In this document: positions 7,523 through 17,057 of the stretch, piece after piece
Position numbering within the stretch: the stretch's first letter is position 1
How the letters are laid out: each line of letters opens with the position of its first letter
NCBI RefSeq assembly: GCF_900454025.1
Contig: NZ_UGQM01000001.1
Coordinates: forward strand, 62,001 to 126,000
DNA length: 64,000 nucleotides
Direction: 5' to 3'
DNA from: Mycolicibacterium gilvum
GTDB taxonomy: Bacteria; Actinomycetota; Actinomycetes; Mycobacteriales; Mycobacteriaceae
Translations under genes and position numbers: made by a program
Notes under the pieces: generated by a model
Told to the model about the DNA's origin: nothing
The model's database searches: none
Seen by the model: the letters and a program-made list of their open reading frames with translations, nothing else

Positions 7523-9747
7523 CCACACGCAAATTCACTCCGATCATCAAGCGCGGGCCGCGCCTGACGCCCGGTGAGATCAACGTCGCTCCGCCCGAGG
7601 ACCTCGGCGTCGACATTCCGCCGTCGGGAATGCAGAAGGCCCTGCCGTGGGTGATGGGCGGCTGCATGCTCGGCATGATCGCGATCCTGATCTTCGGCGG
7701 CCTGCGCAACTTCTCGCCGTACATGCTGATGATGCCGATGATGGTCGTGATGGGCGCGGTCGGCATGATGGCCAGCGGCGGAAGCGGCGGTAAGAAGGTG
7801 CCGGAGATCAACGCCGACCGCAAGGAGTATCTGCGGTACCTGGCCGGTCTGCGGACGCGCGTCACATCCTCGGCGGCGGCACAGGTGTCGTTCTTCAACT
7901 ACCACGCCCCGCATCCCGACGATCTGCTGTCGATCGTCGGGACGCATCGCCAGTGGTCGCGCGCGGCCAACCACGACTTCTACGCGGCCACCCGCATCGG
8001 CCTGGGGTCTGAGCCCGCTGTCGACCGTCTGCTCAAACCCGCGGTCGGCGCCGAACTCGCCGGCCCGGCGGGGGCACCCCAGCCGCATCTGGAACCGGTC
8101 AGCCACATGTGGGTGACCAAGTTCCTGCGCACCCACGGCCTCATCCATGACTGCCCGAAGTTGGTCCAGCTCAAGACGTTCCCGACGATCGCCGTCGGTG
8201 GCGACAGTGAGGGGGCGGCCGGGTTGCTCACCGCGATGATCTGCCATCTGGCGGTGTTCCATCCGCCGGACATGCTGCAGATGCGAGTGCTGACCGACAA
8301 TCCCGAGGATCCGGTCTGGGCATGGTTGAAGTGGTTACCCCACCTGCAGCACCAGACCGACACCGACGCCGCGGGTGCGACCAGGATGGTGTTCACCCGC
8401 ACCGACGGTCTCAGCGATCTGGCCGCGCGCGGCCCGCACACCGCGGATGCGACCCCGAGTGGCCCGTACGTCGTCGTCATCGACCTGACCGGTGGCCGGG
8501 CGGGGTTCCCGATGGACGGCCGGTCCGGGGTGACGGTGCTGACCCTGGGCAATCACCGGTCGACCTATCGCATCAGGGTCGACGCCGGTGACGGCACGGC
8601 AGACGACAAGCTGCCCGGTGCGTCGTTCCGTCTGGTGGCCGGTGAGGTGGACCGGATGTCACCGGCACAGGCCGAACGGCTTGCGCGCAAGCTCGCCGGA
8701 TGGTCGATCACCGGGACCATCATCGACAAGGGCACCCGGGTGCAGAAGAAGGTCGCGACCGAGTGGCACGAGATCGTCGGCGCGCAGTCTGTCGAGGAGG
8801 TGACGCCGGCGCGGTGGCGGATGTTCACCGACACCGACCGCGACCGGCTGCGGATCCCGTTCGGGCATGAGCTCAAGACCGGCGACGTGATGTACCTCGA
8901 CATCAAGGAGGGCGCAGAGTTCGGCGCCGGTCCCCACGGGATGCTCATCGGCACAACGGGTTCGGGAAAATCGGAGTTCCTGCGGACCCTGATCCTGTCG
9001 TTGGCGGCGACGCATCACCCTGACCAGATCAACCTGCTGCTGACCGATTTCAAGGGTGGTTCGACCTTCCTGGGCATGGAGAAGCTGCCGCACACCGCGG
9101 CGGTGGTGACGAACATGGAGGAAGAGGCGGAGTTGGTCAGCCGCATGGGGGAGGTCCTCACCGGGGAACTCGACCGCAGGCAGTCGATCCTGCGCCAGGC
9201 CGGGATCCAGGTTGGGGCGGCGGGCGCACTCTCCGGTGTTGCCGAGTACGAGAAGCACCGGGAACGCGGCGCCGACCTGCCGCCACTGCCGACGCTGTTC
9301 GTCGTCGTCGACGAGTTCGCCGAGTTGCTGCAGAATCATCCGGATTTCATCGGGTTGTTCGATCGGATCTGCCGCGTCGGACGGTCGCTGCGGGTGCATC
9401 TGTTGCTGGCCACCCAGTCGCTGAACACCGGCGGCACCAGGATCGACAAGCTCGAGCCGAACCTGACCTACCGAATCGCCCTGCGCACCACCAGCTCCGC
9501 TGAGTCCAAAGCGGTGATCGGGACGCCGGAGGCGCAGTACATCACCAACAAGGAGAGCGGTGTCGGCTTCCTGCGGGTCGGGATGGAGGACCCGGTGAAG
9601 TTCCAGAGCGTCTACACCGGCACCCCGTACGTCCCGACGGTGGTCGGAGCCGGGGACGACGATGCGCCCCGAGCGCACGCAGACAGCGGAATCCGTATCC
9701 ACCCGTTCACCACGGCCCCCATCGCCGACGCGACGGTGACCGCATGA
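7519..9747 (+). CDS. eccCa1: EccCa1, membrane-bound FtsK/SpoIIIE-like ATPase
   Basis: 742 residues (747 in M. tuberculosis). Two transmembrane helices lie at about 41-61 and 66-85. The first FtsK/SpoIIIE ATPase domain has Walker A GTTGSGKS at 478-485 and Walker B LFVVVDE at 593-599. EccC energises substrate export. In ESX-1 it is split into Ca1 (membrane part plus ATPase 1) and Cb1 (ATPases 2 and 3), as here. I chose ATG 7519, preceded by GGAGGCGGAGG, over the longer open frame that runs back inside eccB1. Both junctions are ATGA overlaps. Confidence 0.96.
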   Translation: MTTRKFTPIIKRGPRLTPGEINVAPPEDLGVDIPPSGMQKALPWVMGGCMLGMIAILIFGGLRNFSPYMLMMPMMVVMGAVGMMASGGSGGKKVPEINADRKEYLRYLAGLRTRVTSSAAAQVSFFNYHAPHPDDLLSIVGTHRQWSRAANHDFYAATRIGLGSEPAVDRLLKPAVGAELAGPAGAPQPHLEPVSHMWVTKFLRTHGLIHDCPKLVQLKTFPTIAVGGDSEGAAGLLTAMICHLAVFHPPDMLQMRVLTDNPEDPVWAWLKWLPHLQHQTDTDAAGATRMVFTRTDGLSDLAARGPHTADATPSGPYVVVIDLTGGRAGFPMDGRSGVTVLTLGNHRSTYRIRVDAGDGTADDKLPGASFRLVAGEVDRMSPAQAERLARKLAGWSITGTIIDKGTRVQKKVATEWHEIVGAQSVEEVTPARWRMFTDTDRDRLRIPFGHELKTGDVMYLDIKEGAEFGAGPHGMLIGTTGSGKSEFLRTLILSLAATHHPDQINLLLTDFKGGSTFLGMEKLPHTAAVVTNMEEEAELVSRMGEVLTGELDRRQSILRQAGIQVGAAGALSGVAEYEKHRERGADLPPLPTLFVVVDEFAELLQNHPDFIGLFDRICRVGRSLRVHLLLATQSLNTGGTRIDKLEPNLTYRIALRTTSSAESKAVIGTPEAQYITNKESGVGFLRVGMEDPVKFQSVYTGTPYVPTVVGAGDDDAPRAHADSGIRIHPFTTAPIADATVTA

Positions 9748-11495
9748 GCATCGATTCCGGACAGAAGGTGCTGCGCGAGGTCGTCCTCGAACAGCTGACC
9801 ACCGCAGACAACCACGCCTACCGGATGTGGTTGCCGCCGTTGGCCGATCCGACGCCGGTCAACGAACTCGTCACACGTGATTACGACCGGCGGCCGCTGC
9901 GGGTGGGGCTGGGCATCATGGACGAGCCGCGGCGGCACCGCCAGGAGGTGTGGGGTGTCGACCTGACCACTGCGGCGGGCAACATCGCGATCGGCGGTGC
10001 CCCGCAGACGGGCAAGTCGACGCTGTTGCAGACGTTGATCCTGTCGGCCGCCGCATCGCACACACCGCGTCAGATCCAGTTCTACTGCGTCGACATGGGC
10101 GGCGGCGGACTGATGTACGTGGAGGACCTGCCCCACGTCGGCGGAGTCGCGACCCGGGCCGAACCGGACCGGGTGAACCGGGTGGTCGCCGAGGTCAAAG
10201 CCGTGCTGCGGCAGCGGGAACAGACTTTCAAGCAGTACCGCGTCGGGTCCGTCGCCGATTACCGCGCGATGCGGGAGGATCCGAGCCATCCGGCGTCGGC
10301 GGACCCGTTCGGTGATGTGTTCCTGGTGATCGACGGGTGGCCGGCGTTCGCCGCCGAGTTCGACGCGCTCGAGGCCGCAGTGCAGGATATCGCCGGGCAG
10401 GGACTCGCGTACGGCGTGCACACCGTGATCTCCACACCGCGCTGGACGGAGCTGCGCGCCCGCATCCGCGACTACCTCGGGACGAAGATCGAGTTCCGGC
10501 TCGGCGACGTCAACGAGACGCAGATCGACCGCATCACCCGCGAGATCCCGGTCAACCGGCCCGGGCGCGCGGTGTCGACGGAGAAGCACCATCTGATGAT
10601 CGGGGTGCCGAGGCTCGACGGTGTGCACAGCGCCGAGGGGCTCGTGCCGGCGATGACCGCCGCGGTCAAGGAGATCGCGGCCCGCCACACCGATGAGGCG
10701 CCTCCGGTTCGGGTGCTGCCGAGTCGAATCCATCTGCGGGATCTCGACCAGAGTCCGCCCGGTCCCGACGCGGACTACCGCACGCGCTGGACGATCCCGG
10801 TCGGTCTGCGGGAGGCGGATCTGACGGTGGCGCACAACCACATGTACAGCACGCCGCACCAGTTGATCTTCGGCGCGCCGAAGTCGGGCAAGACGACGAT
10901 CGCGCATGCGGTCGCGCGGGCGATCTGCGCGCGCAACAGCCCGAAGCAGGTGCGGTTCATGATCGCCGACTATCGGTCGGGCCTGTTGGAGGCGGTACCC
11001 GAGACGCATCTGCTGCCCGCCGGGGCGATCAACCGGAATCAGGGCACGCTCGAGGAGTCGATCAAGGCGCTCGCGATCATCCTGTCGAAGCGGCTTCCCC
11101 CCGCGGACCTGACGCCGTCGCAGCTGCGGGCACGGTCGTGGTGGGACGGGCCCGACATCGTTCTGCTGGTCGACGACTGGCACATGATCACCGCCGCAGG
11201 GGGGTTGATGCCGCCGATGACCCCGCTGGGCCCGCTGCTTCCCGCTGCCGCCGACATCGGTCTGCACCTCGTGGTGACGTGCCAGATGAGTCAGGCGAGC
11301 AGAGCCACCATGGACAAGTTCGTCGGGACCGCGCACGGGTCCGGCAGCCCGACGATGTTCCTGTCGGGGGAGAAGCAGGACTTCCCGTCGCGCGAGATCA
11401 TCGTCAAGAAGAGACCGCCCGGTCAGGCGTTTTTCGTGACTCCTGATGTGAAGGAAGTGATTCAGGCGGCGTATGTGGATCCGCCCGATGAATAA
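9744..11495 (+). CDS. eccCb1: EccCb1, soluble ATPase subunit of ESX-1
   Basis: 583 residues (591 in M. tuberculosis). It carries two FtsK-like ATPase domains, with P-loops GAPQTGKS at 85-92 and GAPKSGKT at 377-384, and aspartate-rich Walker B strands ([16 protein letters not shown]). The last domain of EccCb1 is known to bind the C-terminal signal of EsxB and so recruits substrate. It starts inside the eccCa1 stop (ATGA). A 178-base gap to PE35 follows. Confidence 0.96.
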   Translation: MSIDSGQKVLREVVLEQLTTADNHAYRMWLPPLADPTPVNELVTRDYDRRPLRVGLGIMDEPRRHRQEVWGVDLTTAAGNIAIGGAPQTGKSTLLQTLILSAAASHTPRQIQFYCVDMGGGGLMYVEDLPHVGGVATRAEPDRVNRVVAEVKAVLRQREQTFKQYRVGSVADYRAMREDPSHPASADPFGDVFLVIDGWPAFAAEFDALEAAVQDIAGQGLAYGVHTVISTPRWTELRARIRDYLGTKIEFRLGDVNETQIDRITREIPVNRPGRAVSTEKHHLMIGVPRLDGVHSAEGLVPAMTAAVKEIAARHTDEAPPVRVLPSRIHLRDLDQSPPGPDADYRTRWTIPVGLREADLTVAHNHMYSTPHQLIFGAPKSGKTTIAHAVARAICARNSPKQVRFMIADYRSGLLEAVPETHLLPAGAINRNQGTLEESIKALAIILSKRLPPADLTPSQLRARSWWDGPDIVLLVDDWHMITAAGGLMPPMTPLGPLLPAAADIGLHLVVTCQMSQASRATMDKFVGTAHGSGSPTMFLSGEKQDFPSREIIVKKRPPGQAFFVTPDVKEVIQAAYVDPPDE

Positions 11496-11673
11496 GTGTT
11501 CGGACCACCCCCTGACGGCGGTTAACATTGAGAAAGCGGACTTTCAGCAAATACGAGTTACCGCGGCGAGGAAGTTATTTGCGGGACAGTAAAAATGGTG
11601 TCCACGCACTGTGATCGCGTTTTACTCATAACCGAATAGCTCTGTGTGTGTTGACTGACGAAGGGGACAGCAA
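11496..11673 (+). promoter_or_regulatory. Gap before PE35, possible second ESX-1 promoter
   Basis: This is the only gap of more than about 105 bases inside the plus-strand ESX-1 operon, and it is visibly more AT-rich than the genes. It separates machine genes from the PE35-PPE68-esxBA substrate block and is the natural place for an internal promoter. GAAGGGGAC just before 11674 is the PE35 ribosome site. I could not fix a -35/-10 pair with confidence. Confidence 0.4.
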
Positions 11674-11970
11674 ATGCAACCGTTGAACCACAATCCCGCG
11701 GCCGCCGGAATCGGCGGCCAGGTCACCGCGAACGGTGCGCGCGGACTGGGCGTCGGGACTGCGGCGACCGCCGAAGTCAGCGCCCTCGCACCTGCCGGGG
11801 TCGACGAGATCTCAGCGGTCGCTGCGCTGAGCTTCGCCTCGGAGGGCATCCAGACACTGGGCATCAACGCGATGGCGCAGCAGGAGATCGCCCGCGCCGG
11901 GGCGACCGTCATCGAAGCGTCCGTCGCCTACGAGGCCACGGACGCCGCGAACGGCGCCAAGCTCATCTGA
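11674..11970 (+). CDS. PE35: PE35, PE-family ESX-1 substrate
   Basis: A 98-residue PE protein limited to the helical hairpin, as for PE35. The C-terminal secretion motif YxxxD is present as Y86-E-A-T-D90. A typical PE core (VSALAPAGVDEISAVAAL) lies in the middle. PE proteins pair with a PPE partner, here PPE68 encoded 26 bases downstream; EspG1 is the expected chaperone of the pair. The N-terminal PE motif itself is degenerate (MQPLNHNPAAAGIGG), as in other PE35 proteins. Confidence 0.92.
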   Translation: MQPLNHNPAAAGIGGQVTANGARGLGVGTAATAEVSALAPAGVDEISAVAALSFASEGIQTLGINAMAQQEIARAGATVIEASVAYEATDAANGAKLI

Positions 11971-11996
11971 TTCGCAGCGCAACGAGCTGACCGACC

Positions 11997-13307
11997 ATGG
12001 CCAACATCGGTATCCCCGTCCCGCCGTCTTGGGTGGCGTTTCCGCCCGAGATCAATACCTCGCGCCTCCAGGCGGGGGCCGGCGCGGTACCGATGCTGCA
12101 GGCCGCGGCAGGGTGGGAGGCCTTCGCCATCTCGCTGGAGACCCAGGCCGACGAACTGGCCTCCAGCCTGGCGTCGCTGTCCCAGAACTGGCAGGGCATG
12201 GCCAGTGAGCGGGCCGTGACGGCGGCCATGCCGATGGTGCTGTGGCTGCGGATGCTGTCGCTGCAGGCGCAGAAGCGCGCCCTGCAGGCCTCGGCGCAGG
12301 CCAGTTCGTGGACCGTCGCGGCGACGGGCACGCCGCAGTTGCCCGAGATCGAACTGAACCACGTCACGAACGCGACGCTGCATGCCACCAATTTCCTCGG
12401 TGTGAACGGGATTCCGATCGCGCTCAACGAGGCCGACTACATCCGGATGTGGAATCAGGCGGCGGCGGTGATGACCGCGTATGAAACCGAGACGGTTCTG
12501 AACACCACGTTCGAGCCGGTGGCGCCGCCGAAGCCGATCGCGGTACCGCCGGGTTCCGAGGCGGCTTTCGCCGGTGCGATGTCCGGTGCCGTGCCCGGCA
12601 CGGGTGAGGCCGTCATGCGCAACGCGATCATCTCGAAGGTCAGTTCCACCGCGAAGCTCGACACCGCGAACCAGATCGCCGGCCGTGCCGAGGGCACTCT
12701 GCGCGGGGTCGTCGACCGGGCCGGTTCGCACGCGGAGAAGAGCCAGGGACTGGAGCAAGCGCCCCAGCAGGGGATGCAGATGGGCATGCAGATGGCATCC
12801 CAGTTGGGTTCGACGCTGGGCCAGATGCCGCAGCAGATGATGCAGGGCGTCACCCAGCCGTTCCAGCAGCTGACCCAGCCGCTGCAGCAGATGTCGTCAC
12901 TGTTCGGCGGAATGATGAACGGCGACAAAGGAGCTCAGATCGGGATGGTGGGGGCGACGCCGTTCTCGAACCATCCCGCGATCGGGGGGACAGGGCCGGC
13001 GACCGGGTCGGGCTTGGTCCGGGCGGCGTCGCTGCCCGGTGCAGGAGGCTCCGCGCCTCAGACACCGCTGATGTCCAACCTCGTCGGATCCGGCCTGCAG
13101 CCCACCAGCCCGGTCGCGGTGGGCGCGGGGGCCGGTCCGGGCGCCGGAGTCGGACTGGCTCCCGTCGGCACCGGTGGCGGCATGGGCGCGGGCGGACCCA
13201 TGGGCATGTTCGGCCAACGCGGAAAGAGCGGCGGCAACAAGCCGGGGCTGAACGCACCGGTGCCGTTGGATCACGATCTCGGCGAAGACGAGGACGACGA
13301 ATGGTGA
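11997..13307 (+). CDS. PPE68: PPE68, PPE-family ESX-1 substrate
   Basis: 436 residues with the PPE core at about 1-180: FPPEINTSRLQAGAG near residue 15, a WxG motif in LSQNWQGMASE, and the conserved TNFLGVNGIPIALNE stretch. The tail is Gln/Met/Gly/Pro-rich (QQMMQGVTQPFQQLTQPLQQ) and ends in an acidic run, DEDDEW, all like PPE68. It is longer than the M. tuberculosis protein (368) through its low-complexity tail and a slightly longer N-terminus. It is expected to be secreted or surface-located with PE35. Confidence 0.94.
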   Translation: MANIGIPVPPSWVAFPPEINTSRLQAGAGAVPMLQAAAGWEAFAISLETQADELASSLASLSQNWQGMASERAVTAAMPMVLWLRMLSLQAQKRALQASAQASSWTVAATGTPQLPEIELNHVTNATLHATNFLGVNGIPIALNEADYIRMWNQAAAVMTAYETETVLNTTFEPVAPPKPIAVPPGSEAAFAGAMSGAVPGTGEAVMRNAIISKVSSTAKLDTANQIAGRAEGTLRGVVDRAGSHAEKSQGLEQAPQQGMQMGMQMASQLGSTLGQMPQQMMQGVTQPFQQLTQPLQQMSSLFGGMMNGDKGAQIGMVGATPFSNHPAIGGTGPATGSGLVRAASLPGAGGSAPQTPLMSNLVGSGLQPTSPVAVGAGAGPGAGVGLAPVGTGGGMGAGGPMGMFGQRGKSGGNKPGLNAPVPLDHDLGEDEDDEW

Positions 13308-13410
13308 TCGTCCACAACAGACTTGCCGGCCACCTGGGTCGGGAGGGCTCGCTCTCCATGGGCGAGAACACAGGTAACCGCAGCACACGTTCAACAGAAA
13401 GGTCAGGATC

Positions 13411-13728
13411 ATGACATCACCGGGTATGGAGGCGGATACCCCGCAGTTGGTGATCGAGGCAGGGAACTTCGACCGGATCTCCGGCGACCTGACCGCGATT
13501 CTCGGCTCGGTGCAGGGCACGGCGGAGGTTCTCAAGGTTGACCTCGCGGGCGGATCGTCGGGTCCCGCGGTGCAGGCCGCGCTGACACGATTCTCTGAGG
13601 CCGCACACCAGCAGATCCAGCTGCTCAACGAGATCTCGGAGAACATCCACACCAGCGGCATCGAGTACGACACGGCTGATCAGCACAACGCCGACGCCCT
13701 CGCCGCCGAAATCGCACGCAACCTCTGA
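13411..13728 (+). CDS. esxB: EsxB (CFP-10), WXG100 substrate with altered WXG turn
   Basis: A 105-residue EsxB. The N-terminal EAGNFDRISGDL segment and the C-terminal signal YxxxD (Y86-D-T-A-D90) match CFP-10. It forms the secreted heterodimer with EsxA, encoded 33 bases downstream, and its tail binds EccCb1. Oddity: the helix-turn-helix tryptophan is missing. The turn reads L45-A-G47, where CFP-10 has W-R-G, and one extra residue follows it. I recall a similar loss of the tryptophan in M. smegmatis EsxB, which would make this a rapid-grower trait rather than decay. ATG 13411 is preceded by AGAAAGG and AGGA. Confidence 0.94.
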   Translation: MTSPGMEADTPQLVIEAGNFDRISGDLTAILGSVQGTAEVLKVDLAGGSSGPAVQAALTRFSEAAHQQIQLLNEISENIHTSGIEYDTADQHNADALAAEIARNL

Positions 13729-13761
13729 CCCACCACCACACCCAGAAACGGAGAAACAGAC

Positions 13762-14046
13762 ATGGCACTCGCTTACAACTTCGCCGGCATCGACAACAAC
13801 GCCGGGGAGATCATGGGTGCGGTCGGTCGCACCGAAGGCCTGCTGCAAGAGGGCCAGGGATCCCTCGCCCGCCTGTCGGCGGTGTGGGGCGGAACCGCTT
13901 CGGACGCCTACGTCGCGGTCCAGAACCGTTGGGACAGCAGCTCGAACGAGCTGAACATGGCGCTCAAAAGCCTGGCGAACGCGATCGCCCAAGCCGGCCA
14001 CGACATGGGCGCCACCGAAATGCGCAACCAGGGAAAGTTCGCCTGA
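13762..14046 (+). CDS. esxA: EsxA (ESAT-6), WXG100 substrate
   Basis: 94 residues with the canonical WXG turn W42-G-G44 between two long helices. The C-terminal segment (ANAIAQAGHDMGATEMRNQGKFA) matches ESAT-6 in layout. It is the partner of EsxB and the main ESX-1 effector. In M. tuberculosis it has membrane-active properties; in rapid growers ESX-1 is linked to conjugal DNA transfer and envelope biology. A clear GGAGAAA ribosome site precedes ATG 13762. A strong hairpin follows the stop. Confidence 0.96.
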   Translation: MALAYNFAGIDNNAGEIMGAVGRTEGLLQEGQGSLARLSAVWGGTASDAYVAVQNRWDSSSNELNMALKSLANAIAQAGHDMGATEMRNQGKFA

Positions 14047-14057
14047 CCCGTCGAGCA

Positions 14058-14096
14058 CGCCGTGGGCGATCGATCACCGACGCATCGCCCACGGCG
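14058..14096 (+). terminator. Strong hairpin between esxA and espI
   Basis: 13-base-pair perfect stem (14058-14070 with 14084-14096) and 13-base loop, starting 12 bases after the esxA stop. There is no U-tract. It probably acts as an attenuator or RNA 3'-end stabiliser, which would give esxBA more product than the downstream espI-eccD1 genes. Confidence 0.55.
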
Positions 14097-14138
14097 CGCC
14101 TCGTTCCGCTGCACAACGAAAACCCTTGAGAGGTGACC

Positions 14139-15527
14139 ATGTCGGCCGACTATGACCGGCTCTTCCACTCCCCGGACGCTGTCCGAACGGCCGACGAGGA
14201 CTCGGAGCGCGACATCCCGCCGTCCGTCCGTGACAACGCGCCGCCTCTGGGGAGCCCGCCGGCGAGCGAGGCGACACCTCCGCCGATCCCGGTGGCACCG
14301 CCACGGACCCAGGCCGCGCAGCAGGTCCCGCCGCCGTCATGGCAGGCCGAAACCCCCGGCCACGCGGGCAATCAGCATCACGCGGTGCACCATCCGGCCC
14401 CGCAGCGCGTCCCGAACAACGGCATGATGCGTGCGCCGCAGGCGTCGCCGCAGGGGGCCCGCCACGAGCAGCGTGCGGCACCCCCGCCCCCCGCGCGCCC
14501 CATTCCGGCACCGCCGCCCTCGCACTCCTACGCCGAGAGCAGCGACCAGCGGGCGGCTGCCCAGCCACCGCAGCCCTCGGCCGCCTCCATGGGCAATCAC
14601 CGTGCCATCGACGCCCTGTCGCATGTCGGGGTGCGCTCGGCGGTGAAGATGCCGTCACAACGCGGATGGCGGCACTGGCTGTACGTGACGACACGCATCA
14701 ACCTGGGCCTCTCGCCCGATGAGGTGTACGAACTCGACCTGTTCACCCGGATCCGGCGAAATGCGCGCGACTCCTACCAGATCGGCGTGTTCGGGCTCAA
14801 AGGCGGTGTCGGCAAGACGGCCGTGACGGTCGCTCTGGGATCGGCGTTGTCGAACATCCGTGGCGACCGCATCCTGGCCATCGACGCCGACCCCGACGGC
14901 GGAAATCTCGCGGACCGGGCCGGGCGGCAGTCGGCGGCGACCATCGCCGACCTCCTCTCCGATCAAGAGCTGAGCCGCTACAACGACATTCGCGCCTACA
15001 CGAGCATGAACTCGTCGAATCTCGAAGTGCTGTCCTCCGAGGAGTACAGCGCGGCGAGGCGGGAGTTCAACGACGACGACTGGCGCGCCGCCACCGACAT
15101 CGTCTCGCGCTACTACAATCTGGTGCTGGCCGACTGCGGCGCAGGGCTTTTCCAGCCGGGCGCTCGGGGGGTGCTTTCCACGGTATCGGGGCTGGTAATC
15201 GTCGCCAGCGCGTCGATCGACGGTGCCCGGCAGGCCGCCATCACCATGGACTGGTTGCGCCAGAACGGCTATCAGGATCTGCTCGGACGGTCGTGCGTGG
15301 TCATCAACCACGTGACCCCGGGTAAACCGAACATCGACGTCGAGGATCTCGTGCAGCAATTCGAGCGGCACGTTCCTGCAGGACGAGTCATCGTCCTGCC
15401 GTGGGACAAACACATCGCGGCGGGCACCGAAATCCAGCTCGGGCTGCTGGGCAAGGCGTTCCGCCGCCGGGTGGTGGAACTGGCCGCCGCGCTCTCCGAC
15501 GATTTCGACAGGCTCGAACGGCGTTGA
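14139..15527 (+). CDS. espI: EspI, proline-rich MinD-like ATPase of ESX-1
   Basis: 462 residues (666 in M. tuberculosis). The first 150 or so residues are proline/alanine-rich and disordered. The ATPase domain follows, with deviant Walker A KGGVGKT at 221-227 and ILAIDADPDGGNLADR after it. The residue after GKT is alanine where most MinD-type loops have T. In M. tuberculosis EspI lowers ESX-1 secretion when ATP is scarce. I chose ATG 14139 with GAGAGG five bases before it; GTG 14133 would overlap that site. The stop overlaps the eccD1 TTG start. Confidence 0.93.
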   Translation: MSADYDRLFHSPDAVRTADEDSERDIPPSVRDNAPPLGSPPASEATPPPIPVAPPRTQAAQQVPPPSWQAETPGHAGNQHHAVHHPAPQRVPNNGMMRAPQASPQGARHEQRAAPPPPARPIPAPPPSHSYAESSDQRAAAQPPQPSAASMGNHRAIDALSHVGVRSAVKMPSQRGWRHWLYVTTRINLGLSPDEVYELDLFTRIRRNARDSYQIGVFGLKGGVGKTAVTVALGSALSNIRGDRILAIDADPDGGNLADRAGRQSAATIADLLSDQELSRYNDIRAYTSMNSSNLEVLSSEEYSAARREFNDDDWRAATDIVSRYYNLVLADCGAGLFQPGARGVLSTVSGLVIVASASIDGARQAAITMDWLRQNGYQDLLGRSCVVINHVTPGKPNIDVEDLVQQFERHVPAGRVIVLPWDKHIAAGTEIQLGLLGKAFRRRVVELAAALSDDFDRLERR

Positions 15528-17050
15528 CCGCGACCGCATCGCCGTCCTCACCGGCGGCCGTCACGCCCGGTCGGCCCACGACCACCCGAGTGACGATTCT
15601 GACCGGGCGTCGCATGACGGACCTGGTGCTCCCGTCGGCCGCGCCGATCGAGACCTACGTCGACGAGACGGTCGCCGTGCTGGGCGACATCCTGTCGGAC
15701 ACGCCACCGGATGTTTTGGCGGGCTTCGACTTCACAGCTCAGGGCGTGTGGTCGTTCGCACGGCCGGGAGCGCCACCGATCAAGCTGACCGACTCACTCG
15801 ACGACGCCGGTGTGGTCGACGGGTCACTGCTCACCGTCGTATCGGTCAGTCGGACCGAACGCTATCGGCCTTTGGTCGAGGACGTGATCGACGCGATCGC
15901 CGTCCTCGATGAGACCCCGGAGTTCGACCGTCGGGCGCTGTATCGCTTCGTCGGGGTTGTTCTCCCACTGGTCGCGCTGTTGACCACTGTCATGGCGGTT
16001 TTGTCATGGTCGTCGACCGGTCGCGACTGGTGGTGGGCGGCGGCGCTCGGCGTCCTCGGGGCCGGGTTACTGGGGGGCAGCGCTCTGTCGCAGAGGCGGT
16101 ACGGCAATCTCGACATGGCCGAGAGCCTGCTGGTGTCAGCGCTGGTGACGATGACAGGTGCGGTGGTGCTCGCCGTTCCACTGCCTGATGGCGTGGAATC
16201 CCTTGGGGCGCCCCAGGTTGCCGGAGCCGGTGCACTGATCCTGCTGATGGTGCTGGCCACCCGCGGAGGGCCGCACCGACGGGCGGAGGTGGCCGCGTTC
16301 CTCGCGGTGGTCGCACTCGCGCTGACGTTCGCCGCTGTCGCGTACGGGTACGGGTGGAACGCGTGGGTGCCGGCGGGGGCCATCGCGTTCGGGCTGATCG
16401 TCGTCACCAACGCGGCGAAGATGACCGTGGCGGTGGCACGCATCGCGCTGCCGCCGATCCCGGCGCCGGGTGAGTCGGTGACCAACGATGAGCTTCTCGA
16501 TCCGGTCGCGACCACGGATGCGTCAGAGGAGTCCGAGACCTGGCAGGCGATCATCGCGTCGGTACCCGACTCCGCGGCGCGACTGACCGAGCGCAGTCGG
16601 CTTGCGAAGAGGCTGCTGATCGGCTTCCTGACCGCCGGTGCACTGATCCTCGTGCTCGGCTCGGTGTTCGTTGTGGTGCAGGGGCATTTCTTCGTGCACA
16701 GCATGATCGTCGCCGGGCTGGTGACCATGCTGGCGGGGTTCCGCTCGCGGTTGTACGTGGAGCGGTGGTGTGCCTGGGCGCTGATGGCGGCGGCGGTGGC
16801 GATTCCGTCGGGGATCGCGGTCCGCATGAGTCTGTGGTATCCAGACCGCGCGTGGTGGGTGCTCGGGATCTACACCGTCGCGGCGGCGGTCGCCCTGATC
16901 GTCGTGGGCGCCACCGACGGCGTGCGGCGGATATCACCGGTCACCAAGCGGATCCTCGAATTACTGGACGGCGCAACAATCGCCGCAGTGATCCCGCTGC
17001 TGCTGTGGATCTCCGGCGTGTACGACGTCCTGCGAAACCTGCGGTTCTAG
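15524..17050 (+). CDS. eccD1: EccD1, polytopic membrane channel subunit
   Basis: 508 residues (511 in M. tuberculosis). An N-terminal ubiquitin-like domain (about 20-110, including RVTILTGRRMTDLVLP) is followed by about eleven transmembrane helices. The C-terminus reads LLWISGVYDVLRNLRF, as in EccD1. EccD lines the ESX membrane pore as a dimer. The start is TTG 15524, which overlaps the espI stop (TTGA); homology begins close after it and no better in-frame start is nearby. The longer open frame back into espI is a shadow. Confidence 0.94.
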   Translation: MTATASPSSPAAVTPGRPTTTRVTILTGRRMTDLVLPSAAPIETYVDETVAVLGDILSDTPPDVLAGFDFTAQGVWSFARPGAPPIKLTDSLDDAGVVDGSLLTVVSVSRTERYRPLVEDVIDAIAVLDETPEFDRRALYRFVGVVLPLVALLTTVMAVLSWSSTGRDWWWAAALGVLGAGLLGGSALSQRRYGNLDMAESLLVSALVTMTGAVVLAVPLPDGVESLGAPQVAGAGALILLMVLATRGGPHRRAEVAAFLAVVALALTFAAVAYGYGWNAWVPAGAIAFGLIVVTNAAKMTVAVARIALPPIPAPGESVTNDELLDPVATTDASEESETWQAIIASVPDSAARLTERSRLAKRLLIGFLTAGALILVLGSVFVVVQGHFFVHSMIVAGLVTMLAGFRSRLYVERWCAWALMAAAVAIPSGIAVRMSLWYPDRAWWVLGIYTVAAAVALIVVGATDGVRRISPVTKRILELLDGATIAAVIPLLLWISGVYDVLRNLRF

Positions 17051-17057
17051 GAGAGAT

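Noticed and set aside
4298..7528. Very long open frame on the minus strand opposite eccA1/eccB1
   Set aside because: Arginine/histidine-rich antisense shadow produced by high-GC codon bias; the plus strand carries well-conserved ESX-1 genes.
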